Below are positions 8,469 through 17,674 of a DNA stretch of 64,000 nt, in pieces (the first letter of the stretch is position 1; the number at the start of each line of letters is the position of its first letter). Source of the DNA: Devosia sp. Leaf420 (lineage in GTDB: Bacteria; Pseudomonadota; Alphaproteobacteria; Rhizobiales; Devosiaceae); assembly GCF_001425445.1 (NCBI RefSeq), contig NZ_LMQU01000010.1:131501-195500 (forward strand), read 5' to 3'. The notes under the pieces are model-generated. The model had not been told where the DNA came from and did no database searches. It was given only the letters and a program-made list of their open reading frames with translations. The position numbers and the translations under genes are program-made.

Positions 8469-9469
8469 GATGAGGCTCCCTTGAAGATACCTGTCGGCCG
8501 CACAAGAAGGGTGACGACGAGGATCACGAAGGCGACGGTAAGCTTATATTCGGTGGGCACCAGGGCCAGGGTCGGCGGCAATTGCATCCAGTCCGGCAGG
8601 ATCGCATTGAGCGGCCGCAAAACCATCGTCCAGTTGAAGACGGCCAGCGTCTCGGCAAAGCCGATCAACAAACCGCCGGCGATGGCGCCATAGGCCTGAC
8701 CGAGCCCGCCGACGATGGCGGCGGCAAAGATCGGCAGGATGATGTTGAAGGCGAGGTCAGGCTTCAGCGTCACGTCGAGTGCCAGCATCGTGCCGGCCAT
8801 GCAGCCCAGCGCCCCGGCGATGATCCAGGTGACGCGCACGACAAGCGCGGTATTGATGCCCGAAACCTGCGCGAGATCGGCATTGTCCGCCATTGCGCGC
8901 ATGGCCTTGCCGAGACGCGAACGCGTGAGGAAGAAATGCAGCGCCAGCACCGACACGAAGGTAACGAGGATCATCAACACCTGCGGCTCGGTGATCACCA
9001 GCGGCCGGGTCGAACCGATGCTCGCAAGGTCAAACCGGAAGACTTCCTTGGGCTCGGTCTCGAAGAACGAATAGGAGCCCGCGCCGAAAAACAGGCGAAT
9101 AAGGCCCTGGATCATCAGCGTCACGCCGATCGAGGCGATCAGTAGCGTCACGGGCTTGGCGCCACGCTTCCTCAGCGGAGCATAAAACCCCTTGTCGATA
9201 CCGAGCGCCAAAATGGCCGCGAGCACCATGGCGATGGGCAGCACGACGAAGCCGGTCGGGATCGGCGTCACAATGCCCCAGGCCGCAAAAGCCGATGCGA
9301 GCAGGAAAGCGATGAAGGCCCCGCCGGTCATCAGTTCGGAATGCGCAAAATGGGCAAAGCGCAAAATGCCGAAAATCAGCGTGATGCCGATGGCCCCGAG
9401 CGCATAGATGCAGCCCAGCACGAGACCGGAGATGATCACCTGATTGGTGAAGAAAACGAGTTCGGTCAC
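8465..9469 (-). CDS. livH: Branched-chain amino-acid ABC transporter permease LivH
   Basis: First inner-membrane permease of the liv importer, 334 residues. Family segments: LVLGCIYALGAIGITLIFGILRFAHFAHSELM at the N-terminus, the coupling-loop-like KAMRAMADNADLAQVSGINT, and PIFAAAIVGGLGQAYGAIAGGLLIGFAE near the C-terminus. The start is a GTG (9469) three bases after the livF stop, and the end overlaps livM by four bases. It works with LivM, the two ATPases and a binding protein such as that at 4486-5682. Confidence 0.92.
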   Translation of the reverse strand: MTELVFFTNQVIISGLVLGCIYALGAIGITLIFGILRFAHFAHSELMTGGAFIAFLLASAFAAWGIVTPIPTGFVVLPIAMVLAAILALGIDKGFYAPLRKRGAKPVTLLIASIGVTLMIQGLIRLFFGAGSYSFFETEPKEVFRFDLASIGSTRPLVITEPQVLMILVTFVSVLALHFFLTRSRLGKAMRAMADNADLAQVSGINTALVVRVTWIIAGALGCMAGTMLALDVTLKPDLAFNIILPIFAAAIVGGLGQAYGAIAGGLLIGFAETLAVFNWTMVLRPLNAILPDWMQLPPTLALVPTEYKLTVAFVILVVTLLVRPTGIFKGASS

Positions 9470-9472
9470 GGC

Positions 9473-10180
9473 TCAGCCCCCGAGGAAAGACTTGGCGACT
9501 TCCGGGTCGGCGATCAACTCCGCCCCGGTGCCGGTGAAGCGGTTCTGGCCGCTGGCGAGGACAAAGCCCTTGGACGCGAAAGCCAGCGCCTGACGGGCAT
9601 TTTGCTCGACCATGAGAATGCCGACGCCTTCCTTGTTGACGCGCTGGATGGTCTCGAAAATCTCGATCACATAGCGCGGCGAAAGCCCGGCCGAAGGCTC
9701 GTCGAGCATCAGAAGGCTCGGCTTGCTCATCAGCGCGCGGCCCATGGCCACCATCTGCCGCTGCCCGCCTGAAAGCTCGCCCGCCGGCTGCCGCCGCTTT
9801 TCGCGCAGCACGGGGAACATCTCGTAAACCCATTCCATCGTGCCGGAAAAATCGTCGGGACGCGTAAAGGCGCCCATTTCGAGATTTTCCTCGACGGTCA
9901 TCGAGGTAAAGACGTTCTTTTCCTGCGGCACAAAGCTCAGGCCCTTGGGCACGAGCTTGTCAGGGAGCGAATTGGCGATGTTTTCGCCGCCAAACTCGAT
10001 CGTGCCGCCGGTGACTTTCAGCAGCCCGAAGATGGCCTTGAGCGTCGTCGACTTACCGGCCCCATTGGGGCCGACGATGACGCCGATATCGGTCTTCTCG
10101 ATGGCCATATTGACGCCATTGAGGATCGGCGCGCCGCCATAGCCGCCGACGACGTGCTTCAGTTCAATCAAAGGCATCAA
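9473..10180 (-). CDS. livF: Branched-chain amino-acid ABC transporter ATPase LivF
   Basis: Cytoplasmic ATPase subunit of the liv importer, 235 residues, the usual LivF size. Walker A is GPNGAGKS, the signature motif is LSGGQRQMVAMGRAL, and Walker B is LLMLDEPSAGLSP, followed by the switch-region MVEQNARQAL. The short C-terminus without an extra domain separates LivF from LivG. It overlaps the livG end by four bases. Confidence 0.93.
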   Translation of the reverse strand: MMPLIELKHVVGGYGGAPILNGVNMAIEKTDIGVIVGPNGAGKSTTLKAIFGLLKVTGGTIEFGGENIANSLPDKLVPKGLSFVPQEKNVFTSMTVEENLEMGAFTRPDDFSGTMEWVYEMFPVLREKRRQPAGELSGGQRQMVAMGRALMSKPSLLMLDEPSAGLSPRYVIEIFETIQRVNKEGVGILMVEQNARQALAFASKGFVLASGQNRFTGTGAELIADPEVAKSFLGG

Positions 10181-10962
10181 ACGGCCTCCACTGGAGTGCC
10201 GAAATAGGCTTCGACGATTTGCGGATTGGCGCGGATTTCGGCCATCGGGCCTTCGGCGATCTTCTCGCCCTGTGCCATGACGATGACGGGATCGCAGAGC
10301 CGGCCGATCAGGTCCATGTCATGCTCGATGACAAAGAACGTATAGCCAAGCTCGCGATTCATCCGCTCGATGTTCGAAGCCAAATCGTTGAGGAGGCTCT
10401 TGTTGACGCCCGCCGCGACTTCGTCGAGCAGCACGACCTTGGCATCGACCATCATGGTGCGCCCAAGCTCAAGGAGCTTTTTCTGTCCGCCGGAGAGATT
10501 ACCTGCCAGCTCATTGCGCACATGACCGAGCTTCAAGAAATCGATGACATCGAGCGCCTTCTTGCGCACCCCAGTCTCGCGGCTTCTAACGAGTCCCGGC
10601 CGAAACCAAGTATCGAGCAAATGCTCGCCCGGCTGGTCGCCCGGCACCATCATCAGGTTCTCGAGCGCGGTCATCTGGCTGAATTCATGCGCGATTTGGA
10701 AGGTGCGCAACATGCCGATGCGGAAAAGCTGGTATGGCTTCATACCAGTGACATCTGCACCATCGAACATGACCTGGCCGCTATCGGGCGTGATATTGCC
10801 GGCGACCATGTTGAAAAGGGTCGATTTGCCCGCGCCATTGGGGCCGATCAGCCCGGTGATCGATCCGCGCCGGACCGAAAGCGAGCAATCGTTGACGGCC
10901 AAAAGGCCGCCAAATCGTTTTGTGACGTTGCGAACGTCAATCACCAAGTCGGTGGTCACCAA
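10177..10962 (-). CDS. livG: Branched-chain amino-acid ABC transporter ATPase LivG
   Basis: Second ATPase of the liv importer, 261 residues. Walker A GPNGAGKS, signature LSGGQKKLLELGR, Walker B VVLLDEVAAGVN (Val in place of the usual Pro after DE, common in LivG), and the switch His in FVIEHDMDLI. The C-terminal LivG extension is short (IVEAYFGTPVEAV). The start is unclear: no ATG is available, and TTG at 10962 and GTG at 10959 are adjacent. As first gene of livGFHM its promoter should lie in 10963-11115. Confidence 0.92.
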   Translation of the reverse strand: MVTTDLVIDVRNVTKRFGGLLAVNDCSLSVRRGSITGLIGPNGAGKSTLFNMVAGNITPDSGQVMFDGADVTGMKPYQLFRIGMLRTFQIAHEFSQMTALENLMMVPGDQPGEHLLDTWFRPGLVRSRETGVRKKALDVIDFLKLGHVRNELAGNLSGGQKKLLELGRTMMVDAKVVLLDEVAAGVNKSLLNDLASNIERMNRELGYTFFVIEHDMDLIGRLCDPVIVMAQGEKIAEGPMAEIRANPQIVEAYFGTPVEAV

Positions 10963-11115
10963 GCGGCCCCGAATGTTCCTGAAATGCCATGCCTGCCCAG
11001 TTCAATCCGGGCAAATTTGCGGCATCTGTTCACAAGAGGGCCGGGCGGTCAACGCATTGCAGCCGGCGCGCGGGACAAAAAACCGCCAGCAGCGCGATTT
11101 TTCCGTGGGAACGCT

Positions 11116-11499
11116 TTATTCCAAATCCGTTCGGTCCGGCAGGAAGGCCAGAACCGCGTCTGCCGTCGAGCGATTATTAGCGAGCGGCACATCGTAAAGC
11201 GTCGCCAATCGCGTCAGCGCCTTGACGTCGACATCATGGGGCTGGGCCGACATGGGATCGATGAAGAAGATCAGCATATCGAGCTTGCCTTCGCAGATCA
11301 TCGCGCCAAGCTGCTGATCCCCGCCGAGCGGCCCGCTTTTGAGAAGGGTAACGGTCATCCCCGTTGCCGCCATGACGCGGCTGCCGGTCGTGCCAGTGCC
11401 CCAGAGCTGATGCTGGCTGAGCTTGGCCTTGTGCCGTTCGGCCCAGGCGCAAAGATCGTCCTTTTTGTCGTCATGCGCCACAAGGCCGATATGCGCCAT
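11116..11499 (-). CDS. mgsA: Methylglyoxal synthase
   Basis: Cytoplasmic enzyme that converts dihydroxyacetone phosphate to methylglyoxal and phosphate, a bypass of lower glycolysis used under phosphate limitation. The 127-residue protein starts IGLVAHDDKKDDL, with the usual substrate-loop HDxKK, and carries LWGTGTTGSRV, LKSGPLGGDQQLGA (the phosphate-binding and catalytic Asp region) and IFFIDPMSAQPHDVDVKAL. All are hallmark MgsA motifs. It is a single gene between livG and the receptor cluster. Confidence 0.93.
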   Translation of the reverse strand: MAHIGLVAHDDKKDDLCAWAERHKAKLSQHQLWGTGTTGSRVMAATGMTVTLLKSGPLGGDQQLGAMICEGKLDMLIFFIDPMSAQPHDVDVKALTRLATLYDVPLANNRSTADAVLAFLPDRTDLE

Positions 11500-11556
11500 G
11501 GTCCGTCTCCCCGTTCGCCGTCTTCAAGCACGGCGGACGAGACGGCGCAATGCCGG

Positions 11557-13152
11557 TCAGAACGCCTCCCAGTCATTGGCGATGGCCGTATTGCCCGCGA
11601 CACGCGGCGCCGGCCGGCGCTGCGGCGCAGACCGATACTGCGAACCACTCGAACTGTCGTCGATGCGAAACACCTCGACGATTCTGTCGAGTTCGGCCGC
11701 CTGGCCCTCGGTCTGCTCGATGGCAGCGTTGGTTTCTTCGACGAGCGCGGCATTGTGCTGGGTCATCTCGTCCATCTGCCGCACGGCAATCGTCACCTCT
11801 TCAAGCGAAGAGGACTGCGAGCGATTGGCCTGCGCGATAGTGTCGATCAGCGTCGCGCTTTCCTGCGCTCCGGCAAGTATATCAAGCAGCATTTCCGTTG
11901 CCCGCGCCACCAGTTGGGTGCCACCGCGCACTTCTGCGGCCGAGGTTTCGATCAGCTGTTTGACCTCGGACGAGGCATTGGCCGCACTTTGCGCCAGGCG
12001 CCGCACTTCGACGGCGACCACCGCAAAGCCCTTGCCCGCCTCCCCTGCCCGCGCCGCTTCCACCGAAGCGTTCAGGGCCAGGAGATTGGTCTGGAAGGCG
12101 ATATCGTCGATCATGCCGATGATATTGGAAATCTTGGACGACGAGGCTTCGATGGCGCCCATTGCCGTATTGGCTTCGTTCATCACCTGGCCGCCGGTCG
12201 TCGCGCTTTCCGAAACGCTGCGCGCCTTTTCGCTGGCGGTTGCAGCGCGTTTGGCGTTTTCGACCACGGCCGAAGAGAGCTGCTCGATCGCCGCCGTCGT
12301 CTCTTCGATCGTCGCCGCCTGCCGCGTCGTGCGCTCGGCGAGATCATTGGCACCGGTCAGGATTTCGCTGGTCGCCGTCTTGAGCTGGCGCGAGGTGCCC
12401 TGCAATTGCGTGACGATCGAGGTCAACCGCTCGGCCACCGCATTGGTGTCGAGCTTGATCTGGTCAAATTCCGGATCGAGGTTCTCCGTCACGCGGCTGC
12501 GGAGATCCCCGCGCGCCACGTCTTGCAATACCGATCCGGTCGCGGCGACCGCTGCCTGAATGCTGGCCTTGGCCGCATCGTCTGCCGCCCGCGCATCGCT
12601 GTTGAGCTTTTCGAAATAGGCAGAAACGCCGATATCGATGTCGAGCATCACCGCCTTAAGGACAGCAACGAGCGAAGCGGTCATCGCCTCGACATCCTGC
12701 ATCACGTCCTTTGGGTCGCGCGTCACCTTGCGCCCGAAGGCGCCCCTGGTCGGCTCCAGCGCCGCCGCCATCGTATCGCGCACGATCCCACTCACCAGCG
12801 TCTCGACGATGAGACTATAGCCCCCGATATGCCAGCGCGGCTCGAGCCCGATCTGAGCATGGCGCAGGCCGACCTTGGTGCTTGATTCGAAATAGGCCTG
12901 ATCCAGCTTGCCGTCGGCGATCGAATTCCAATGTCCGGTCTGCTTGCCCTGTGCCCGGTTCATCTGCCCCTTACCGTCGAAGAATTTCGTAACGGCCGGC
13001 ACAGTGGAGAGATGGGCGTAAAACCGGTCGAGCGCCTCGCCGAGATGGGTATCGATCAACGGCCGGATGCGGGCGATGCCGGCAAGGGCTTCTTTATCGA
13101 GCTTGACGAAATCAAGACGGGATTGGAGGGAATCGTTCGGATTGGTGGACAT
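11557..13152 (-). CDS. Globin-coupled chemoreceptor (HemAT-like methyl-accepting protein)
   Basis: Soluble aerotaxis-type receptor, 531 residues. The N-terminal protoglobin domain spans about residues 10-170. His98 in [18 protein letters not shown] matches the proximal haem ligand of HemAT, and Tyr45 in DRFYAHL is at the usual B10 position. A short HAMP-like linker follows (about 200-260), then the methyl-accepting signalling domain with the conserved hairpin tip [21 protein letters not shown]. There are no membrane helices. The chain ends NDWEAF, an xWxxF tail of the kind that tethers CheR. It is the most distal of four clustered receptors. Confidence 0.9.
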   Translation of the reverse strand: MSTNPNDSLQSRLDFVKLDKEALAGIARIRPLIDTHLGEALDRFYAHLSTVPAVTKFFDGKGQMNRAQGKQTGHWNSIADGKLDQAYFESSTKVGLRHAQIGLEPRWHIGGYSLIVETLVSGIVRDTMAAALEPTRGAFGRKVTRDPKDVMQDVEAMTASLVAVLKAVMLDIDIGVSAYFEKLNSDARAADDAAKASIQAAVAATGSVLQDVARGDLRSRVTENLDPEFDQIKLDTNAVAERLTSIVTQLQGTSRQLKTATSEILTGANDLAERTTRQAATIEETTAAIEQLSSAVVENAKRAATASEKARSVSESATTGGQVMNEANTAMGAIEASSSKISNIIGMIDDIAFQTNLLALNASVEAARAGEAGKGFAVVAVEVRRLAQSAANASSEVKQLIETSAAEVRGGTQLVARATEMLLDILAGAQESATLIDTIAQANRSQSSSLEEVTIAVRQMDEMTQHNAALVEETNAAIEQTEGQAAELDRIVEVFRIDDSSSGSQYRSAPQRRPAPRVAGNTAIANDWEAF

Positions 13153-13279
13153 GGATCAGCCTGCGACTCGTGCATCAGAAAGTTCGATTTGAACCGCGCA
13201 CAAGTTCCCAAGCTTGATCACGATCATTCACCCGAACCTTATGTCAGTTATGGTAAATTTGGAGTTGATGCGGCCCTCC

Positions 13280-14980
13280 TCAGGCCGCATAGGCTTCCTT
13301 GCGCGGGGCCCGGCTTTCCTGCCGGAACACATCGACGATGCCGTCGAGCTTGGCCGCCTGTTCCTCGGTTTGTTCGATGGCGGCATTGGTCTCTTCCACG
13401 AGCGCTGCATTGTGCTGGGTGATTTCGTCCATCTGCCGGATCGCCATGGCGACCTCGTCGAGCGCGCCCGATTGTTCGCTGCTGGCCTTGGCCATGGCCT
13501 CGATCAGCCCAAAGCTGTCCTCGGCCCCGCGCAAAATGTCTTCCAATTTGCGCGCCGCCTGGGCGACGAGTTGCGCCCCAGTCCGCACTTCCCCGGCACT
13601 TGCTTCGATCAGCGCCTTGACGTCCGACGACGCCTGCGCCGCGCTCTGCGCCAGGCGCCGCACTTCGACGGCGACCACCGCAAAGCCCTTGCCCGCATCC
13701 CCGGCCCGTGCTGCTTCCACCGAAGCATTGAGCGCAAGCAGATTGGTCTGGAACGCGATGTCGTCGATCAGCCCGATAATATTGGAGATCTTGCCCGACG
13801 AGGCCTCGATCGCCGTCATCGCGCCGGTCGCTTCACCCATCACGGTGCCGCCATTGGTCGCGTCCTGCGCCAAAACGCGGGCCTTCTCGCTCGCCGTTGC
13901 CGCGCGCCGCGCATTCTCGGCCACCGTCGTCGCCAACTGCTCGACCGCTGCCGAAGTTTCTTCGATGGTCGCCGCCTGCCGTGTCGTGCGCTGGGAAAGA
14001 TCGTTGGCGCCGGTCAGAATCTCCGCGGTCGCGGTCTTCAACGACCGCGAGGTGCTGCGCAGATTACCGACAATGCCCTCGAGCTGGGTCAGCGATTGAT
14101 TGAAGGCCTGCCGCAGCTCTTCATATTGCCCGGTAAAACTGGTCTCGATGCGCCCGCCGAGATCCCCGTTCGCCATGCGTGCAAGGCTTTCAGTAAGAAG
14201 CTTGATGATCCCCTCGGCGCGCTTGCGCTCGGTGATGTCGGTCGCAAACTTGATGACCTTCACCACCTTGCCCGCAGCGTCGAAGATCGGATTGTAGCTG
14301 GCCTGGATCCAGATTTCCTTGCCGCCCTTGCCGAAGCGCTGAAACTCGGCGGAGACATATTCCCCGGCACCCAGCCGCTGCCAGAAATTGCGATAGTCCG
14401 AAGTCGAGACGAATTTGGGGTCGCAGAACATCGAATGATGCCGGCCCTTGATGTCCTCGAGCCGATAGCCGACCGTCGACAGGAAATTCTCATTGGCATC
14501 GATGATGGTGCCATCGAGATTGAAGGCGATCACGGCCTGGACGCGCGAAATCGCCGCGATCTGTGCCTCGTGATCAGCCGCCAGCCGCATTTGCTCGGTC
14601 ACGTCGGTCGCGAACTTGATCACCTTGACGGGCTTCCCCGACCGGTCGAACACCGGGTTGTAGCTCGCCTGGATCCAGATCTCGCGCCCACCCTTGGCGA
14701 GCCGGCGATAGGCCGCCGACTGATAGGTGCCGCTGCGCAGCGCCGCCCAAAAGGCCTTGTAGTCAGCGCTCGCCGCAAAAGCGGGATCGCAGAACATCGA
14801 GTGGTGCTTGCCCGCGATTTCCTCGAGCTGGTAGCCCATCGCGCTGAGGAAATTGTCGTTGGCCGTGATGATCGTACCATTAAGCGTGAATTCGATGATT
14901 GCCTGGCTGCGGGACAAAGCCGCACTTTTCGCTTCCAGGTCTCGGATAGAAGCACTCTGACCAAAACCCAGAGTTCTCAT
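13280..14980 (-). CDS. PAS-PAS methyl-accepting chemotaxis protein
   Basis: Soluble receptor, 566 residues from the ATG at 14980 (a TTG four codons upstream is less likely). Two similar PAS domains in tandem (about 20-135 and 145-260) each end in the PAC-type sequence IKFATD(V/I)TE. Each contains SYNP(V/I)[10 protein letters not shown] and WIQA, as in Aer- and BdlA-like receptors that bind haem or FAD; the cofactor cannot be told from sequence. A HAMP-like segment and the standard signalling domain ([17 protein letters not shown]) follow. Unlike its three neighbours it ends RKEAYAA and lacks the xWxxF tail. Confidence 0.88.
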   Translation of the reverse strand: MRTLGFGQSASIRDLEAKSAALSRSQAIIEFTLNGTIITANDNFLSAMGYQLEEIAGKHHSMFCDPAFAASADYKAFWAALRSGTYQSAAYRRLAKGGREIWIQASYNPVFDRSGKPVKVIKFATDVTEQMRLAADHEAQIAAISRVQAVIAFNLDGTIIDANENFLSTVGYRLEDIKGRHHSMFCDPKFVSTSDYRNFWQRLGAGEYVSAEFQRFGKGGKEIWIQASYNPIFDAAGKVVKVIKFATDITERKRAEGIIKLLTESLARMANGDLGGRIETSFTGQYEELRQAFNQSLTQLEGIVGNLRSTSRSLKTATAEILTGANDLSQRTTRQAATIEETSAAVEQLATTVAENARRAATASEKARVLAQDATNGGTVMGEATGAMTAIEASSGKISNIIGLIDDIAFQTNLLALNASVEAARAGDAGKGFAVVAVEVRRLAQSAAQASSDVKALIEASAGEVRTGAQLVAQAARKLEDILRGAEDSFGLIEAMAKASSEQSGALDEVAMAIRQMDEITQHNAALVEETNAAIEQTEEQAAKLDGIVDVFRQESRAPRKEAYAA

Positions 14981-15482
14981 GATTAGCCCCAATTGTCCGG
15001 GGTGACAGCCGCTTTGTCCCCCTGAGGCAAAATTGCGCCCGCCTGGTTAAAAAATCCTTTCATACCAATGGAATGGTTTTCCGGATGCAGTGCTCCGCCG
15101 AGCAATGAAAACATTCCCCGCAGAAACACGTAGAAAAATCCGATAACGACAACAAAACCTCTGTAGAATTACGGAGATTGATTTGTCAGTACAGAACAAT
15201 ATTCGCTTTTTGCGCGCACAGCGGCGCGACAACGCATCCGAACAAGCGGCCGTTCTGAAAATGGTGCGGAGGTGATGCTGAGACGCATGCTCCACCGGAG
15301 GTCATAGCGGCCGTTGGAGGGATACCCTGTTCGATCAGGGAAATCGCTGCCAGCCGTCCAAATCTGCGTCCAAGCACAGGATGCCGCATCACGGTTAATC
15401 CGGCGTAAACAGCTATGACACTGTCATCAATAGAAAAACGGCGCCCCGGAGCACGCCGCTTTCATGGAACTATTAACCGGGA
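14981..15482. other. Gene-free interval between two receptor genes
   Basis: About 500 bases. It should hold the promoter of the PAS-PAS receptor (read to the left) and contains the terminator of the Cache_3-like receptor at 15434-15460. The stretch 15060-15200 is A/T-richer than its surroundings and holds an imperfect palindrome at 15159-15176 (CTCTGTAGAATTACGGAG). The small open frames here lack ribosome sites and family features. Confidence 0.5.
15434..15460 (-). terminator. Terminator of the Cache_3-like receptor gene
   Basis: Read on the minus strand, CGGCG and CGCCG form a short stem around a GC-rich loop, followed at once by TTTTT. It lies 23 bases past the stop codon at 15483. Confidence 0.65.
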
Positions 15483-17528
15483 TCAGAACTCGTCCCAATC
15501 CGTCGAGATCGCTGCATTGCCCTGTGTGCGGAACGCTGTCGCAGAGGCGCGCGCCGGCGCCGGACGCGCAGCGGCCAGGCTCCGAGCCGCCGGCCTGCCG
15601 TCGATCTTGAAGATATCAACGATCCGGTCGAGCTCCGTTGCCTGCGCTTCCGTTTGTTCGATCGCGGCATTGGTTTCCTCGACCAGCGCCGCATTGTGCT
15701 GGGTCATTTCATCCATTTGCCGGACTGCGGCAGTGATCTCTTCGATCGCGCCCGCCTGATCGCGGCTTTCGCGCGCAATGGCTTCGAGAGAGCTCGTATT
15801 CTCACGGATGGCGCCCAGCACCGATGTCAGCTTGCTCGCGGCCTCTTCGACCAGTTTCGATCCCGTCGCAACCTCGCTGCCGCTCTGTTCGATCAAGACT
15901 TTCACTTCCGACGATGCCTGCGCCGCGCTTTGCGCGAGGCGCCGAACTTCGACGGCCACCACCGCAAAACCCTTGCCGGCATCGCCTGCCCGCGCCGCTT
16001 CCACCGAGGCATTGAGCGCGAGGAGATTGGTCTGGAAGGCGATATCGTCGATCATGCCGATGATATTGGAGATCTTCGACGAGGATTGGGTAATCCGCTC
16101 CATCGCCTGCGTCGCGTCCTGCATCGCCGCGCCGCCATCTTCCGCCGTTCGCGTCACCTGCGCTGCATTGGCGCTAGCGTCCTTGGCCCGCGCTGCGTTT
16201 TCCAACACCGTCGTCGCCAATTGCTCCATGGCGGCCGATGTCTCTTCGATCGTCGCCGCTTGGCGCGTCGTGCGCTCGGAGAGATCATTGGCGCCGGAGA
16301 GAATTTCGCCAGTCGCTGTCTTGAGCGTCCCCGATGTGCTGCGCAATTGCCCCACGACATCGCTCAAGCGGTCGGCCACGGCATTGACGTCGGTCTTGAG
16401 CCGCGCGAAAGCGCCTTCGAAATCGCCCTCCATGCGCTGCGTCAGGTCGGTATTGGCGAGTGCCGCCAGCACCGTCCCGGTCTCGCCCACGCCCCGATCG
16501 ACCGTATCGACAAGGCCATTGACCGACCGCGCCAGCGAATTGAGTTCGTCATCCGGGAATTCGGCATGCACGCGCCGCGAAAAGTCGCCTGAGATGGCGG
16601 CATCGACCACATCGCCAAAGGCGCGCTGCAGCTCCGTCATCATCTGTTGGCGCTCGGCCTGATCGGCAATGATGCGCGCGGCTTCCGCCTCGGTCATCTG
16701 GCTCACGCGCAGCCCATTTTCCCGGAACACTTCCACCGCCCGCGCCATGGCGCCGATTTCGTTGCGCCGCGCCAGATAGGGCACAACAGTCTCGAACTGC
16801 CCGTCGGCGATGGCCTCCATGGTTTCTGCAAGGCGCGGCACGGGCTTGGTCAATTGCCGCGCAACGAGAATGGTCAGCGACCCCATGACCACAAGCAAAA
16901 TGCCGCCCATCATCAGCATACCCGGCACGGCGTCCTGCGCTGCCGCACCCGCCGCCGTCAGATCCGCGCCGACCCAGAATGCGCCCAGAAGGGTGTTGTC
17001 GAGCTTGAGCACAGGATAGAACCCACCCCAATAAGTCGTCCCGAGTATCTCGACCGAACCTTCATAGGGCAGGGAATGCGCCAGCGCTGCCGCCGCAGCA
17101 CTATTTGGATCAAGCGCAAATTCAACTGCCCGCTCGTCACCCTCGCCCGGAAAGCTCGTGGTCTTGGCCATGAACTGCCCATTGGCCGGGTCGAGCGCAA
17201 AGATTGCGGCCTGACCGCCAGTGACGCGGGTCACCGAGTCTATGGTGCTGTTGTCGTAAAAGCGCGGGATCGAATAGGTCTGGAACGCGCCGATGGTGTT
17301 GTCGTCGCTCCAGGTGATGATCGAGCTTGCCAGCCGCTTTTCGAGAATCGTCGCGGCAGTCTTGAGGTCAGTGCGCTGCTGCATCTGCGCCTGGGTCACT
17401 GCCTGACTCTCCAGCCCCAGATAATTGCTCACGGAAAAAGCCGTGATCGTGATCAAGATACTGGTCAGCACCAGGCCCGCGATCGCGGTCGTGAGCTTGA
17501 TGCTGCCGAATATTGAAAATGCCTTCAT
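15483..17528 (-). CDS. Transmembrane chemoreceptor with a single Cache_3-like sensor domain
   Basis: Membrane methyl-accepting protein, 681 residues from the ATG at 17528, which has GGGGGGA upstream. The first membrane helix is [19 protein letters not shown]. The periplasmic part (about 40-200) has [17 protein letters not shown] and a later [32 protein letters not shown], the Cache_3/Cache_2 pattern for small organic ligands. A second helix ([20 protein letters not shown]) leads into HAMP ([14 protein letters not shown]), a second HAMP-like unit ([13 protein letters not shown]) and the signalling domain. The C-terminus is STDWDEF, an xWxxF tail. The cytoplasmic half is nearly identical to the next receptor upstream, indicating a recent duplication. 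Confidence 0.9.
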   Translation of the reverse strand: MKAFSIFGSIKLTTAIAGLVLTSILITITAFSVSNYLGLESQAVTQAQMQQRTDLKTAATILEKRLASSIITWSDDNTIGAFQTYSIPRFYDNSTIDSVTRVTGGQAAIFALDPANGQFMAKTTSFPGEGDERAVEFALDPNSAAAAALAHSLPYEGSVEILGTTYWGGFYPVLKLDNTLLGAFWVGADLTAAGAAAQDAVPGMLMMGGILLVVMGSLTILVARQLTKPVPRLAETMEAIADGQFETVVPYLARRNEIGAMARAVEVFRENGLRVSQMTEAEAARIIADQAERQQMMTELQRAFGDVVDAAISGDFSRRVHAEFPDDELNSLARSVNGLVDTVDRGVGETGTVLAALANTDLTQRMEGDFEGAFARLKTDVNAVADRLSDVVGQLRSTSGTLKTATGEILSGANDLSERTTRQAATIEETSAAMEQLATTVLENAARAKDASANAAQVTRTAEDGGAAMQDATQAMERITQSSSKISNIIGMIDDIAFQTNLLALNASVEAARAGDAGKGFAVVAVEVRRLAQSAAQASSEVKVLIEQSGSEVATGSKLVEEAASKLTSVLGAIRENTSSLEAIARESRDQAGAIEEITAAVRQMDEMTQHNAALVEETNAAIEQTEAQATELDRIVDIFKIDGRPAARSLAAARPAPARASATAFRTQGNAAISTDWDEF

Positions 17529-17633
17529 GAATCCCCCCAAGGCACCCAACAGGGCGCCACCTCAAATTTCCTCGGGCGCAATCCTAGGAAATTACGGGTT
17601 AATGCGGGGTTTCTTGTATGGTAGCGGAGAGGC

Positions 17634-17658
17634 AAAAGGGGCGATACCGCCCCTTTTT
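17634..17658 (-). terminator. Terminator of the dCache receptor gene
   Basis: GGGGCG-ATAC-CGCCCC forms a 6-bp perfect stem with A-run on the left and T-run on the right, so it can terminate in both directions. It lies 17 bases beyond the stop codon at 17675. Confidence 0.75.
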
Positions 17659-17674
17659 ATTTCACATCAGGCCT

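Noticed and set aside
10219-12885. 888-codon open frame on the plus strand
   Set aside because: It lies antisense to livG, mgsA and the globin receptor, all with clear family motifs. Long antisense frames are common at high GC. The translation is rich in Arg, His and Asp with no domain.
13214-14986. 590-codon plus-strand frame across a receptor gene
   Set aside because: Antisense shadow of the PAS-PAS receptor. It shows repeated Arg/His-rich text mirroring the receptor's codons.
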